Shown here piece by piece: positions 11,211-19,766 of a DNA stretch of 64,000 nucleotides. The notes under the pieces are model-generated. The model had not been told where the DNA came from, searched no databases, and saw only the letters and a list, made by a program, of their open reading frames with translations. A program made the translations under genes and the position numbers. Every line of letters begins with the position of its first letter. The first letter of the stretch is position 1. The DNA is taken from contig NZ_FNUY01000002.1 of assembly GCF_900108245.1 (NCBI RefSeq), positions 602,375-666,374 of the forward strand, written 5' to 3'. This stretch comes from Allobosea lathyri (GTDB lineage Bacteria; Pseudomonadota; Alphaproteobacteria; Rhizobiales; Beijerinckiaceae).

Positions 11211-11258
11211 ATTCCGAATAACGCTATTGAATCGATGTTAAAGTCCGTTTATCGGAAT
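11211..11258. promoter_or_regulatory. Candidate IclR operator between divergent genes
   Basis: Between the FAD oxidase and the iclR gene lie ATTCCGAATAA (11211-11221) and TTATCGGAAT (11249-11258). They are an inverted pair apart from one extra A in the left arm, with a 27-base spacer. Placement upstream of both divergent starts fits an operator for the IclR protein. No binding evidence exists beyond symmetry and position. Confidence 0.4.
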
Positions 11259-11283
11259 GTGTCGTTGATTGGAGATAGGTTTC

Positions 11284-12030
11284 ATGGTGAGCGAAAGCTC
11301 GACGAATGTTGAACGGGCGGCCGAAATCATGGTCCATCTCGGACGTGCCGGCGTTCCTGGTCTCTCCCTTCAGCAATTGTCGGAAACGCTCGGCGATGCC
11401 AAATCCGCGACGCGACGCGCCCTGGTGGCGCTTTCGGTGCGCGGCTTCGTCGAGGCCACCGGCAAGCGCGGGCAGTACCGACTCGGCCCGGCGATCTACG
11501 GTCTTGCTAATCGATCGAGCTCGACCAGCGAACTCGCTCGCCGGTTCCGGCCGGCGGTGATGGAGGTGGCGGCCAAAACGGGGCAATCGAGTTTCCTGCT
11601 GGCGCGAGCGGGGTTCGACGCGATCTGCATCGACATGCATGAAGGCGCCGCTTTCGTGCAGACGCTCACCGGGGGTATCGGCGGTCGCGTGCCGCTCGGA
11701 ATCGGCCCGGGGAGCATCGCCATCATGCTCGGGCTCGACGCCGCGACGCGCGAGGCGGTGATCCGGAACAATGGTCCGCGCTACGGCCAGTATAATGGGG
11801 CGGACGCTGCCCATGTCCGCGACAAGCTCGCGCGAGCGGCCATCCAGGGCTGCAGCTACGATATCGGCGAGACCTATTCGGATGCCGGCGGTGTCGCCGT
11901 GCCGATTCCCGTCAGCCCCAGCGATGCGACCGCCGCCATCTCGATCGCGATCCCGGCCATCAATCTGGATCCCGACCGTGCGCATGCGATTGCCGAACTG
12001 ATCCGAAACCAGATCGCCAAATGCATCTGA
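11284..12030 (+). CDS. IclR family transcriptional regulator
   Basis: A 248-residue regulator. The N-terminal winged helix is at residues 7-65 (NVERAAEIMVHLGRAGVPGLSLQQLSETLGDAKSATRRALVALSVRGFVE). An IclR-type effector domain follows, with GPGSIAIMLGL and a C-terminal SIAIPAINLDPDR. The start is ATG 11284, nine bases after GGAG; a TTG five codons upstream is less likely. It is divergent from the FAD oxidase/dehydrogenase pair, which it probably controls, perhaps together with the nearby Dpp transporter. Confidence 0.9.
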   Translation: MVSESSTNVERAAEIMVHLGRAGVPGLSLQQLSETLGDAKSATRRALVALSVRGFVEATGKRGQYRLGPAIYGLANRSSSTSELARRFRPAVMEVAAKTGQSSFLLARAGFDAICIDMHEGAAFVQTLTGGIGGRVPLGIGPGSIAIMLGLDAATREAVIRNNGPRYGQYNGADAAHVRDKLARAAIQGCSYDIGETYSDAGGVAVPIPVSPSDATAAISIAIPAINLDPDRAHAIAELIRNQIAKCI

Positions 12031-12084
12031 CGCAGGAGTGAGTTCGACCTCCCCGTCGGCCATGGCTGGCATCGAGGGTGGTTC

Positions 12085-12849
12085 TCAGGCCGTACGCGGC
12101 GCGAGATGCCGCAGGAACTCGACCAGGCGCTCCGATTGCGGGCGCGCGATCAGGTCCTCTGGCCGGCCCTGCTCGACGATGCGCCCGCCTGCCATGAAGA
12201 CGAGCCTGTCGGCAACCTGACGGGCGAAGCCGATTTCGTGGCTGACCACGATCATGGTCATGCCGTTGCGGGCGAGGTCGAGCATGATGTCGAGAACGTC
12301 CTTGATCGTCTCGGGGTCGAGCGCCGAGGTCGGCTCGTCGAACAGAAGTGCCTTTGGGTTCATCGCCAATGCGCGAATGATCGCGACGCGCTGCTGCTGC
12401 CCGCCCGACAACTCCACCGGATAGGCGTGGGCCTTGTCCGCGAGGCCGAAGCGCGCGAGCAAGGCGAGCGCCCGGTCCTGCGCCTCAGCTTTGGTGGCGC
12501 GACCACGCAGCACCGGTGCCAACGCGATGTTGCGCAGGATGGAGAGATGCGGGAACAGCGAATAATCCTGAAAGACCATGCCGAGATCGGGGCGAAGCTT
12601 CGTCCAGGCGCGCTGGTTGGACAGCGGAATCTGCCGGCCCTCAAAAGTGACGGTGCCGGAAGAGGCCATCTCCAGCCCGTTCATGCAGCGGATGAAGGTG
12701 CTCTTGCCGGAGCCGGACGGGCCGATGATGCTGACGACCTGGCCCTTCTCGATCTCGAAATCGACATGGTCGAGAGCCGATACGGCGCCATAGTTCTTGC
12801 ACAGGCCGCTGATCGCCAGGAGCGGCGCCGATGCCTGCGGCGCAGTCAT
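12085..12849 (-). CDS. Polar amino acid ABC transporter ATP-binding protein
   Basis: A 254-residue GlnQ/HisP-type ATPase: Walker A GPSGSGKS near residue 40, Q-loop MVFQDYSLFPHLSI, signature LSGGQQQR, Walker [15 protein letters not shown] and H-loop VSHEIGFAR. It is the last gene of a minus-strand operon: lyase, binding protein, two permeases, ATPase. It overlaps the preceding permease by four bases. It powers uptake of the ligand bound by the protein at 14252-15088. Confidence 0.92.
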   Translation of the reverse strand: MTAPQASAPLLAISGLCKNYGAVSALDHVDFEIEKGQVVSIIGPSGSGKSTFIRCMNGLEMASSGTVTFEGRQIPLSNQRAWTKLRPDLGMVFQDYSLFPHLSILRNIALAPVLRGRATKAEAQDRALALLARFGLADKAHAYPVELSGGQQQRVAIIRALAMNPKALLFDEPTSALDPETIKDVLDIMLDLARNGMTMIVVSHEIGFARQVADRLVFMAGGRIVEQGRPEDLIARPQSERLVEFLRHLAPRTA

Positions 12850-13559
12850 GAGACGGTCTCGGGCAGCAGGGATTTCGCGGTGCCGGTCTTTCTGGAACCG
12901 CCCCGCGCCGCGAGCACGCTTTCAAGCCAGCGCGATGCGAATGACAGCGTCGAACAGAGCAGGAAGTAGATCACCAGCACGAAGGCGTAGACCTGGAATG
13001 CCGGGTCGATGCCCTGCATGACGGTAGTGCGCTCGACGACGAGACGGCTGATCTGCAGGAATTCCGGCACGCCGACGAGGGCGCCCAATGTGGTCGACTG
13101 CACCAGCAGGGTCAGCAGGCCGGCAAAGGCCGGGATGATCGCCCGCATCGCCTGCGGGAGGAGGATCTGGATGAAGATTTCCGGCTCGGTCATGCCAAGC
13201 GCGCGCGCGCTCTGGGCCTGATGCCTGGGCACGCCCAGCAGACCGCCGCGCACGATTTCGGCGCCATTGGCACCACCCCAGAGCGAGAGCCCGATCACGG
13301 CTGCCGCATAGGGAGTGAGTTGCAGGCCGAAGAGAGGCGCGCCGAAGAAGATGAAGAAGATATTCACGATCAGCGGCACGGCCCGCAGCAATTCGACATA
13401 GCCGCGCACGACAAGGCGCAGCAGGCGCGAGCGGGTGACGGCGAGCGTGCCGAGAATGAAGCCGATGATCGTCGAGGCGATCAGTGTGACGACGCCGATC
13501 TGCAGCGTCGCAAGCAGGCCCCGCAGGAAGAGCGGCATGTTGTCGAGGATGAGGCTCAT
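12846..13559 (-). CDS. Polar amino acid ABC transporter permease (second)
   Basis: A 237-residue HisM/GlnP-type permease starting at ATG 13559; a longer in-frame reading to 14306 overlaps the other permease and is rejected. MPLFLRGLLATLQIGVVTLIAS opens the first helix, and GYVELLRAVPLIVNIFFIFFGAPLFG is the family's conserved second region. The EAA loop is ARALGMTEPEIFIQILLPQAMR near residue 145. It overlaps both neighbours by ATGA-type junctions, typical of a coupled heterodimeric permease pair. Confidence 0.92.
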   Translation of the reverse strand: MSLILDNMPLFLRGLLATLQIGVVTLIASTIIGFILGTLAVTRSRLLRLVVRGYVELLRAVPLIVNIFFIFFGAPLFGLQLTPYAAAVIGLSLWGGANGAEIVRGGLLGVPRHQAQSARALGMTEPEIFIQILLPQAMRAIIPAFAGLLTLLVQSTTLGALVGVPEFLQISRLVVERTTVMQGIDPAFQVYAFVLVIYFLLCSTLSFASRWLESVLAARGGSRKTGTAKSLLPETVS

Positions 13560-14218
13560 ATGCGGAATGGCCTCTGCAAGACGTATTCGAGCCAGTTCGC
13601 AGCCGCAGACAGCAGGAAGACAAGGGCGACATAGACGACGAGCAGGACGGAAAACATTTCGAGCATGCGGAAGTCCATCGCCATCTTGTCGACGGCGACG
13701 AAGGTCAGTTCCATCAGGCCGATGGCCTGCAGCATGGCGCTGTTCTTGAGTAGGGAGACGCATGTGTTGAGCATGCTGGGCAAGGCAACGCGCAAGCCCA
13801 GCGGCAGCCCGACCAGCGCGAGGAATTGCCATTTTCCAAGGCCAAGCGCGGTTCCCGCCTCGTGCAGATCCTTGCCGACGGTGGCAAGTCCGCCGCGAAG
13901 GCTCTCGATGTGGAAGGCTGCTGCCCATAGCGCGAGCGAGACGACGCCGGCCCAGAACAATGGCAATGTCAGCCCCAGCGCCGGCAGGCCGAAGACGATG
14001 AAGAACATCTGCACGAGCAGCGGCGTGTTGCGCATGAACTCGACATAAAACCACAGCAGCGGCGACAGAAACGGGATGCGCAGATAGCGGATCGTGGCGC
14101 CGAAGACCCCGAGTGCGAACGCGATCAGCATCGCTATGGCACTGACCTCGATCGTCACCAGAAGCCCGCGCCAGAGCGCGGGCAACTGCTTGGCGAGATA
14201 GGCGGGATCGAAATCCAC
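13556..14218 (-). CDS. Polar amino acid ABC transporter permease (first)
   Basis: A 220-residue permease of the HisQ/HisM family. LPALWRGLLVTIEVSAIAMLIAFALGVFG starts the first helix, YVEFMRNTPLLVQMFFIVFGLPALG is the diagnostic region, and the EAA loop is AGTALGLGKWQFLALVGLPLGLR. It lies 33 bases after the binding-protein gene and overlaps the next permease gene by four bases. Confidence 0.92.
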   Translation of the reverse strand: MDFDPAYLAKQLPALWRGLLVTIEVSAIAMLIAFALGVFGATIRYLRIPFLSPLLWFYVEFMRNTPLLVQMFFIVFGLPALGLTLPLFWAGVVSLALWAAAFHIESLRGGLATVGKDLHEAGTALGLGKWQFLALVGLPLGLRVALPSMLNTCVSLLKNSAMLQAIGLMELTFVAVDKMAMDFRMLEMFSVLLVVYVALVFLLSAAANWLEYVLQRPFRI

Positions 14219-14251
14219 GGCGCGCTCCCGGTTTCGTCGGTTGCCGGCGGC

Positions 14252-15088
14252 TCAACCTTCGGGCGGGAACGGCGCGGGCGGAAACAGGGTCTTGTAGAAA
14301 TCCCACTTGTCCTGCGAGACCCAGGTTTCGATCCAGGGGCCATAACGCTTCTCAGTGGCCATGCGAGCCATGGTCGCGTTGAGATAGGCCAGCCATTCCG
14401 GCTCGTTCTTGCGAACGCCGACACCACCGACGGACACGGCGAAGGGCTCGCCGACAAGGCGCACGCTCGGGTCCTTCTCGGCGATGACCTTGAGCGTGGC
14501 GACATCGGCCGCCATCACATCGGCCCGCTTCTGCTTGAGGGCCTGCAGCGCGTCGGAGATCGAGTTCAGCCGCAACGTCTTGACGTCGGGCTCCTTGGCG
14601 TCGAACCAGGCGGCTTGCGTCGTGCCCTTGAGCATCGCCACCATCTCTGCCTTCTTCACGTCGGCGAGTTTGGTGACGGGCGAATCCTTCAGCACGAGCA
14701 GATCGCTGCCGCCCCAGTTGTAAGGCGTCGCATAGTCGATGACCCGGGCGCGCTCCGCCGTCTTGCCCAAGGTCGCGATCAGCATATCGACCTTGCCACC
14801 GGTCAATTGGGGAATGCGGTTTTCCGCCGTCACGCAGATCATGGCGGCCTTATCGGGCGAGCCGAAAGCCCAGGCGGCGATCTGCTTGGCCATTTCGACC
14901 TCGATGCCGGCGAACTGGCCTTTCTGGTCCTGGAAACCGTATGGCGGCTGGTCGCAGCGGACGCCGACACGCAGTTCGCCCTGGGCCTTGATCGCGGCGG
15001 GCAGAGGCGGCAGGTCCTGCGCTTTGGCGGGTGCTCCAGCGAGAAGCCCGGCGGTTGCGAGGCAGATGGACAAGGCACGTCTCAACAT
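14252..15088 (-). CDS. Amino acid ABC transporter substrate-binding protein (SBP_bac_3)
   Basis: A 278-residue periplasmic protein with a Sec signal peptide (MLRRALSICLATAGLLAGAPAKA). The mature protein carries the family core: LRVGVRCDQPPYGFQDQKGQFAGIEVEMAKQIA, then a hinge region around TAENRIPQLTGGKVDMLIATLGKTAERARVIDY. The Asp/Arg pattern fits a polar amino acid ligand. Its partner genes follow directly. The gene 104 bases upstream encodes an argininosuccinate-lyase-like enzyme, so the ligand may be an N-substituted amino acid cut by that lyase. Confidence 0.92.
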   Translation of the reverse strand: MLRRALSICLATAGLLAGAPAKAQDLPPLPAAIKAQGELRVGVRCDQPPYGFQDQKGQFAGIEVEMAKQIAAWAFGSPDKAAMICVTAENRIPQLTGGKVDMLIATLGKTAERARVIDYATPYNWGGSDLLVLKDSPVTKLADVKKAEMVAMLKGTTQAAWFDAKEPDVKTLRLNSISDALQALKQKRADVMAADVATLKVIAEKDPSVRLVGEPFAVSVGGVGVRKNEPEWLAYLNATMARMATEKRYGPWIETWVSQDKWDFYKTLFPPAPFPPEG

Positions 15089-15192
15089 GTCGGCTTCTCC
15101 TGCTAGGGTGAGTGGATCAGGCTATGCGGCGTAGATCGCGTCCTTGGTGGCAGCGGCTGGCCGGTCGGCAGATGCGCGTGGGCGGTAGCCGG

Positions 15193-16725
15193 TCATGGTC
15201 TGCCTGCCCGGCGCGAGGGCGCGGCAAACGACGATGGATCGGCCAAAAGCTGGAGCCTAGCTGCAAGCGCCTCTGCCGCCCCATCCAGCCGCGAAGCCCG
15301 CTCTGCCCTGGCGGCAACGTCGCGCGCGAGCACAAGGCGGGCCTCAGTGACCATTCGCGCGACTTCGGACGGAGCCGTTCCGCCAACGGTCCGGCGCGCC
15401 ATCACCGCCTGGCGCGGGTCGAGGCAGGCACGAACGAAACTGTCGTCGATACCGAGCTTGTGCCCCAGGATCGGCTCGGCGATCCGCTCGACGAAAGCGG
15501 CATCGATCTCATTTGCGCCGAGACCTTGCGCGAGCGCTGCCCGCACCATGGCTCCGACCACATGGTGGGCCTGGCGAAACGGCAGGCCGGCATCGCGGAC
15601 GAGCCCGTCTGCAAGGTCCGTCGCCGTCGAGAAGTTCGCGCTGCAACGCTTCTCCAGCAATTCGACACGGGGAGCCGCGCTCTCGACGATGCGCGCGAAC
15701 AGAGCGAGGTCGCCGGGCACCCGCGCAAGTGCAAGCCAGAGATCGTCGAGCCCCTCGCGGATGGCATCGAGCGAGATCGAGAAATTCGTGCCGCGCGCCG
15801 CCGCAAGTGTCGAAGTCAGGGCGCCGATGGTGCGGGCGGCTTCCGCGCGCAGATATTCGAGCGCGATCGGATTCTTCTTCTGCGGCATGATGCTGGACGT
15901 GCCGGCGATGCGGTCGGGAAGCATGATCGCGCCGAACTCGTCGGTGAAGCCGACATAGAGATCCTGTACGGCGCGGCTCCATGTGATCGAGAGCGTGGTC
16001 GCGGCAAAGAGCAGTTCCATGGCGAAGTCGCGCGAGGCGACGGCATCGAGGCATGAGGTCGCGACCCGCGAGAACCCCAGCAGGCCGGCGGTCAGTTCGC
16101 GGTCGATCGCGAAGGAGGTCCCGCCGAGCGCCGCCGCCCCCAGGCTGCAGGCGTCGATCCGCGCATAGGCATCGTTGAAGCGGGCGGCGTCACGCTCGAG
16201 CGCAGTGGCCAGCGACACCATCTGATAGCCGAAGGTGATCGGCTGAGCCGGCTGCAGATGCGTGTAGCCGGGGACTATCGTCTCGAGATGAGCCTCCGCC
16301 TTGTCGAGCAGGGCTGCACGGGCCTCGTCGAGGGCAGCTGTGATGGCGAGCCAGTGACGCCGGGCCTGCATCCGGTGAAGCGTCGCGCCGATGTCGTTGC
16401 GGCTGCGCGCGATATGGATGCGCCCAGCGAGGTCGGCTCCCGCGATCTCGGCCAGCCGGGCCTCGAAGGCCAGATAGGGGTCTTCTAGATCGGGATCGGT
16501 CGGCAGCGCCGTTCGCCCTTCCGCCGCGATCTTTTGCAAGGCGGCTGCGATTTCCTGCGCCATCTCGGGCGCGAGAATGCCGGTCTCCGCGAGCATCACC
16601 AGATGCGCCTGGTTCAACGCGCACATGTCGCGGAAGTCCGCATCGCCTGCCCCGGCGATGGACGGGGCATAGATCAGGCTCCGGATCTCCTCGATCGGAC
16701 CTTCGCTGAGCCGGCCACCGGACAT
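15193..16725 (-). CDS. Argininosuccinate lyase-like C-N lyase (fumarase/aspartase superfamily)
   Basis: A 510-residue lyase. Superfamily signatures are present: SRND near residue 108, PGYTHLQPAQPITFGY near 156, and the mobile catalytic loop GTSSIMPQKKNP near 277. It departs from biosynthetic ArgH in two ways. The N-terminus is MSGGRLSEGPIEEIRSLIYAPSI instead of the WGGRF...D..GS.AH pattern, and SRND is followed by I, not Q. It sits in an operon with an amino acid transporter and behind a LacI-type operator, not with arginine genes. A catabolic role is likely: splitting an imported N-substituted aspartate or similar compound into fumarate plus an amine. The exact substrate is unknown. Confidence 0.82.
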   Translation of the reverse strand: MSGGRLSEGPIEEIRSLIYAPSIAGAGDADFRDMCALNQAHLVMLAETGILAPEMAQEIAAALQKIAAEGRTALPTDPDLEDPYLAFEARLAEIAGADLAGRIHIARSRNDIGATLHRMQARRHWLAITAALDEARAALLDKAEAHLETIVPGYTHLQPAQPITFGYQMVSLATALERDAARFNDAYARIDACSLGAAALGGTSFAIDRELTAGLLGFSRVATSCLDAVASRDFAMELLFAATTLSITWSRAVQDLYVGFTDEFGAIMLPDRIAGTSSIMPQKKNPIALEYLRAEAARTIGALTSTLAAARGTNFSISLDAIREGLDDLWLALARVPGDLALFARIVESAAPRVELLEKRCSANFSTATDLADGLVRDAGLPFRQAHHVVGAMVRAALAQGLGANEIDAAFVERIAEPILGHKLGIDDSFVRACLDPRQAVMARRTVGGTAPSEVARMVTEARLVLARDVAARAERASRLDGAAEALAARLQLLADPSSFAAPSRRAGRP

Positions 16726-16784
16726 GACGTCGTCCCCAATTCGTAGCGGTTGTCGAAACGCGTATGATCGTTAGGATCACTCGC

Positions 16785-16809
16785 GTAATCGATTTACGCA
16801 ATCGATTAC
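16785..16809. promoter_or_regulatory. LacI-type operator upstream of lyase operon and lacI-family gene
   Basis: A perfect 10-base palindrome, arms GTAATCGATT and AATCGATTAC, with spacer TACGC. It lies 60 bases upstream of the lyase start on the minus strand and about 90 bases upstream of the regulator start on the plus strand. The central CGAT-containing half sites fit LacI/GalR operators. It differs from the site at 17948-17978 by one spacer base. Confidence 0.8.
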
Positions 16810-16897
16810 ATGCTGAAGAATCGGCGTCGTCAAGAGCAGCCGGCAAAATTCGGGGAGGCGCGCATGGGCGCTGCTCACCCTCACGGAGAGACCTCAC

Positions 16898-17911
16898 ATG
16901 CGCCGCCCAACAATGGACGATGTCGCACGCAGCGCCGGCGTCTCGAAGGCAACCGTGTCCCGCGTTCTTGCCGGCATTGCCAACGGCGCCACGGAGGCGA
17001 CGGCCCAGCATGTTCGCCAGGTCGCCAGCGACCTCGGCTATGTCGTCAATTCGCTCGCCTCGAGCCTGCGCAGCCGGCAGAGCTTCACCATCGGTCTGGT
17101 CATCGCCGATGTCTCGAACCCATTTTTCGGCAACATCGCCAGCGGCGTCGAGGCCCGCCTGTCCGAGACGGGCTACAGCGTCATTCTCGGCAATAGCGGC
17201 AATCGGCTTGAGCGGGAAAAGGCGATCGTGCGGCTTCTTGTCGAAAAGCAGATCGATGGCCTCATCGTCGCCCCCTCGACTGAGACGGGCGACCATTTGC
17301 GCGAGGCGCAGGAGCGCGGAGCCCGTCTCGTGCTGGTCGATTCGCAGATTTCGGCGGTGGCTGCGGACACGGTCGCGATCGACAATCGCGCCGCCGCCCG
17401 CGCCGCCGTCGAACATCTCCTGGCGCTCGGCCATCGCCGCATCGCGATCGTCTCGGGCCCTCTGACGGCAGCGTTCGATATCGAGCGCCTCGATGGCTAT
17501 CGCGACGCACTGCAGGCCCATGGCATCGCGCCTGCGCCCGATCTGGTCCTCGTCGGCGATCTCGGTCCCGATGGCGGCCGCAAGGCCGCCGATGCGATCG
17601 TCGGCATGGCGGAACGGCCGACAGCAGCCTTCGTCACCAACAACATGATGACGCTCGGCCTGCTTGTCGGCTTCTCCGAGCTTCGCCTGCAGATTCCCGA
17701 GGATGTTTCGGTGATCGCCTTCGACGATCAGGACTGGTATTCGATCTGCCGCCCGCCCCTGACCGGAATGGTCAATCCGGGCTATGAAATGGGGCGAATG
17801 GCGGCGGAACGTCTGCTTCGCGCCATCGATTCAACCCAGCCCCTGCCGCCCGAACGCATCCTGCTGCCATACGCCCTGAAGGAGCGCGAAAGCGTTCGTG
17901 ACCTGCGTTAG
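16898..17911 (+). CDS. LacI family transcriptional regulator
   Basis: A 337-residue repressor. The N-terminal LacI helix-turn-helix is at residues 5-25 (TMDDVARSAGVSKATVSRVLAG), followed by a hinge and a periplasmic-binding-protein-like effector domain (FTIGLVIADVSNPFFGNIASGVE onward). The C-terminus has the conserved VIAFDDQDWYSICRPPLT segment. The start is ATG 16898 after GGAGAGACC. It lies between two operons that each carry nearly the same palindrome, so it probably represses both as well as itself. The effector is probably the imported compound or a breakdown product. Confidence 0.93.
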   Translation: MRRPTMDDVARSAGVSKATVSRVLAGIANGATEATAQHVRQVASDLGYVVNSLASSLRSRQSFTIGLVIADVSNPFFGNIASGVEARLSETGYSVILGNSGNRLEREKAIVRLLVEKQIDGLIVAPSTETGDHLREAQERGARLVLVDSQISAVAADTVAIDNRAAARAAVEHLLALGHRRIAIVSGPLTAAFDIERLDGYRDALQAHGIAPAPDLVLVGDLGPDGGRKAADAIVGMAERPTAAFVTNNMMTLGLLVGFSELRLQIPEDVSVIAFDDQDWYSICRPPLTGMVNPGYEMGRMAAERLLRAIDSTQPLPPERILLPYALKERESVRDLR

Positions 17912-17947
17912 AGCCGCCCTCACCCGCATTTGACAGCGCGACCTTGT

Positions 17948-17978
17948 CATGTAATCGATTTACGTAATCGATTACATG
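17948..17978. promoter_or_regulatory. LacI-type operator upstream of SDR operon
   Basis: A 13-base-arm perfect palindrome, CATGTAATCGATT and AATCGATTACATG around spacer TACGT. It lies 36 bases upstream of the SDR start codon. The central 25 bases match the site at 16785-16809 with one mismatch, which lies in the spacer. This ties the SDR/cyclase/oxidase operon to the same regulator as the lyase/transporter operon. Confidence 0.82.
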
Positions 17979-18014
17979 TTGCAGCCGACATAGCTGCGAC
18001 GGAAGGGCGACGTG

Positions 18015-18800
18015 ATGACCCGGCGGCTTGACGGCAAGATCGCAATCCTGATCGGCGCAGCCTTGGGGATCGGCAAGGGCATCGCGGCAAAGCTCGTCGC
18101 CGAGGGAGCGGAACTCGTCGTCGGAGACCGCAATGTCGAGGCGGGCCTCGCCACGATCAAGGAACTCGGCTTGCAGGAAGATCGGTTCTTCGCGGTCGAC
18201 GCCTCGCAGGAGATCGACCTCGAGCAGCTTGCGGCGATCGTGCTCGGCCGCTTCGGCAGGATCGACATTCTCGTCCAGAATGCCGGCATCTACCCGTTTT
18301 CGCTCATCGGCGACACCTCCGTCGCGCAATGGGATCACGTGCTGGCGGTCAATCTGCGCAGCGCATTCGTCGCGACGCGCGCCTGCCTGGCGCCGATGAA
18401 AGCCCAGAATCAGGGCCGGATGATCTTCACCTCCTCCATCACGGGCCCGAGGGTCGTCAGCCACGGCCTGGCCGCCTACGCATCGGCAAAGGCCGGCATC
18501 AACGGCTTCATCAAGGCTGCGGCACTGGAATTCGCCGCCCACGGCATCACCGTGAACGGGGTCGAGCCCGGGAACATCCTGACCGAGGGGCTGCAAAGCG
18601 ACCGCTCGCCGGAATTCATAGAAAGCATGCACCGCTCGATTCCGATGGGCCGGCTGGGCCTGCCCAGCGACATCGCCAATGCGGTCGCCTTCCTGGCCTC
18701 CGAAGAAGCCTCATACATCACCGGCACGACCATCATCGTCGATGGCGGCCAGACCTTGCCGGAGAGCAAGGACTTCCTCGACCCCGCAACCTGGCATTGA
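18015..18800 (+). CDS. Short-chain dehydrogenase/reductase (SDR)
   Basis: A 261-residue classical SDR. The cofactor loop AALGIGKG is near residue 17, and DRN at the end of strand 2 suggests NAD over NADP. The NAG motif is VQNAGIYPFS, the catalytic serine lies in FTSSITG, and Y155-x-x-x-K159 is present (YASAK). The C-terminus GTTIIVDGGQTLPE is typical. The start is ATG 18015, seven bases after GGAAGGG. It is the first gene of a three-gene operon under the second LacI-type operator. It oxidises an unknown alcohol or reduces a carbonyl made by the pathway. Confidence 0.92.
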   Translation: MTRRLDGKIAILIGAALGIGKGIAAKLVAEGAELVVGDRNVEAGLATIKELGLQEDRFFAVDASQEIDLEQLAAIVLGRFGRIDILVQNAGIYPFSLIGDTSVAQWDHVLAVNLRSAFVATRACLAPMKAQNQGRMIFTSSITGPRVVSHGLAAYASAKAGINGFIKAAALEFAAHGITVNGVEPGNILTEGLQSDRSPEFIESMHRSIPMGRLGLPSDIANAVAFLASEEASYITGTTIIVDGGQTLPESKDFLDPATWH

Positions 18801-18848
18801 AACACTCGCGGGCAATCGAGGAATTGCGACCAGCCGAAGGAGCGTAAG

Positions 18849-19691
18849 ATGACGTTCTTGCCTGACGAGACAGTGGCCGAAAAGGCCTTGCCTGACGCGA
18901 CCTTGCCGGGGCTCTGGCCGCTGGTTCGGATATTGCGGACATGCCGCTTCGTCGATCTGACGCACGGATTCTCGGCGGAGACGCCCCATAGTCCGGATTT
19001 CGGACCCGCTCGCATCAAACAGCTCTATGGCTATGAGGACGAGCTGAATGGCCGCCCGGCTGGCTTCCTCGCGCATGAATTCAGCTTCGCCGGACAATAT
19101 GGCACGCATGTCGACCCGCCCGGCCATTTCCACCGCGGCATGCGGCTTCTCGATGAACTGCCGGTGGCGGAGATGGTGCTGCCGCTGGCGGTGCTGGACA
19201 TCACGGCGGCGGTTGAGCGCGATCCCGACAGTTGCGTGGGACTGGCCGATCTGGAGCGCTGGGAGAATGTGCATGGCCGCGTTCCAGCCGGCGCTTTCGT
19301 GGCGTTGCGCAGCGGCTGGTCGCGACGCTGGCCAAGTCAGGAGCACATGCTGAACCGGGACGCCGCCGGCATACGGCACTCACCCGGCTGGAGCCTGGCT
19401 GTGTTGCGCAAATTGTTCGAGGAGCGCGGCATCGCCGCTTGCGGACACGAAACGATCGACACCGATCCGGGCCTGACCCTGAGCCTCACGGGCGAAGGGC
19501 CGCTGGAACGCTATGTGCTCGGGCGCGACCGCTGGCAGATCGAATTGATGGCCAATCTCGATGAGGTTCCGGAGGCCGGTGCGATGCTGGTGGCGAGCTG
19601 GCCGAAGGCCATCGGAGCCTCGGGATTTCCCGCGCGAATCTTCGCGATCCATGGGCGAAATGAAGCGCCCGACCGACACGATGCAGCATAG
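18849..19691 (+). CDS. Cyclase family protein (kynurenine formamidase-like metal hydrolase)
   Basis: A 280-residue member of the PF04199 cyclase family. The zinc-binding motif is G85-T-H87-V-D89-P-P-G-H93-F-H95. Downstream histidine/glutamate residues in GIAACGHETIDTDPG complete the usual site, and DLTHGFS near residue 39 is the family's opening motif. Members hydrolyse formamides or cyclic amides/lactones. It sits between the SDR gene and a FAD oxidase gene in the same operon, which fits ring opening or deformylation of an oxidised intermediate. The actual substrate is not visible. Confidence 0.88.
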   Translation: MTFLPDETVAEKALPDATLPGLWPLVRILRTCRFVDLTHGFSAETPHSPDFGPARIKQLYGYEDELNGRPAGFLAHEFSFAGQYGTHVDPPGHFHRGMRLLDELPVAEMVLPLAVLDITAAVERDPDSCVGLADLERWENVHGRVPAGAFVALRSGWSRRWPSQEHMLNRDAAGIRHSPGWSLAVLRKLFEERGIAACGHETIDTDPGLTLSLTGEGPLERYVLGRDRWQIELMANLDEVPEAGAMLVASWPKAIGASGFPARIFAIHGRNEAPDRHDAA

Positions 19692-19766
19692 CCGCGGCAT
19701 GTTGCGTGCCCACCAACCCAACGCTGCCAGCCCTGGCGGCTCCTCCTCCGGCAGAGGCTTGATCGC

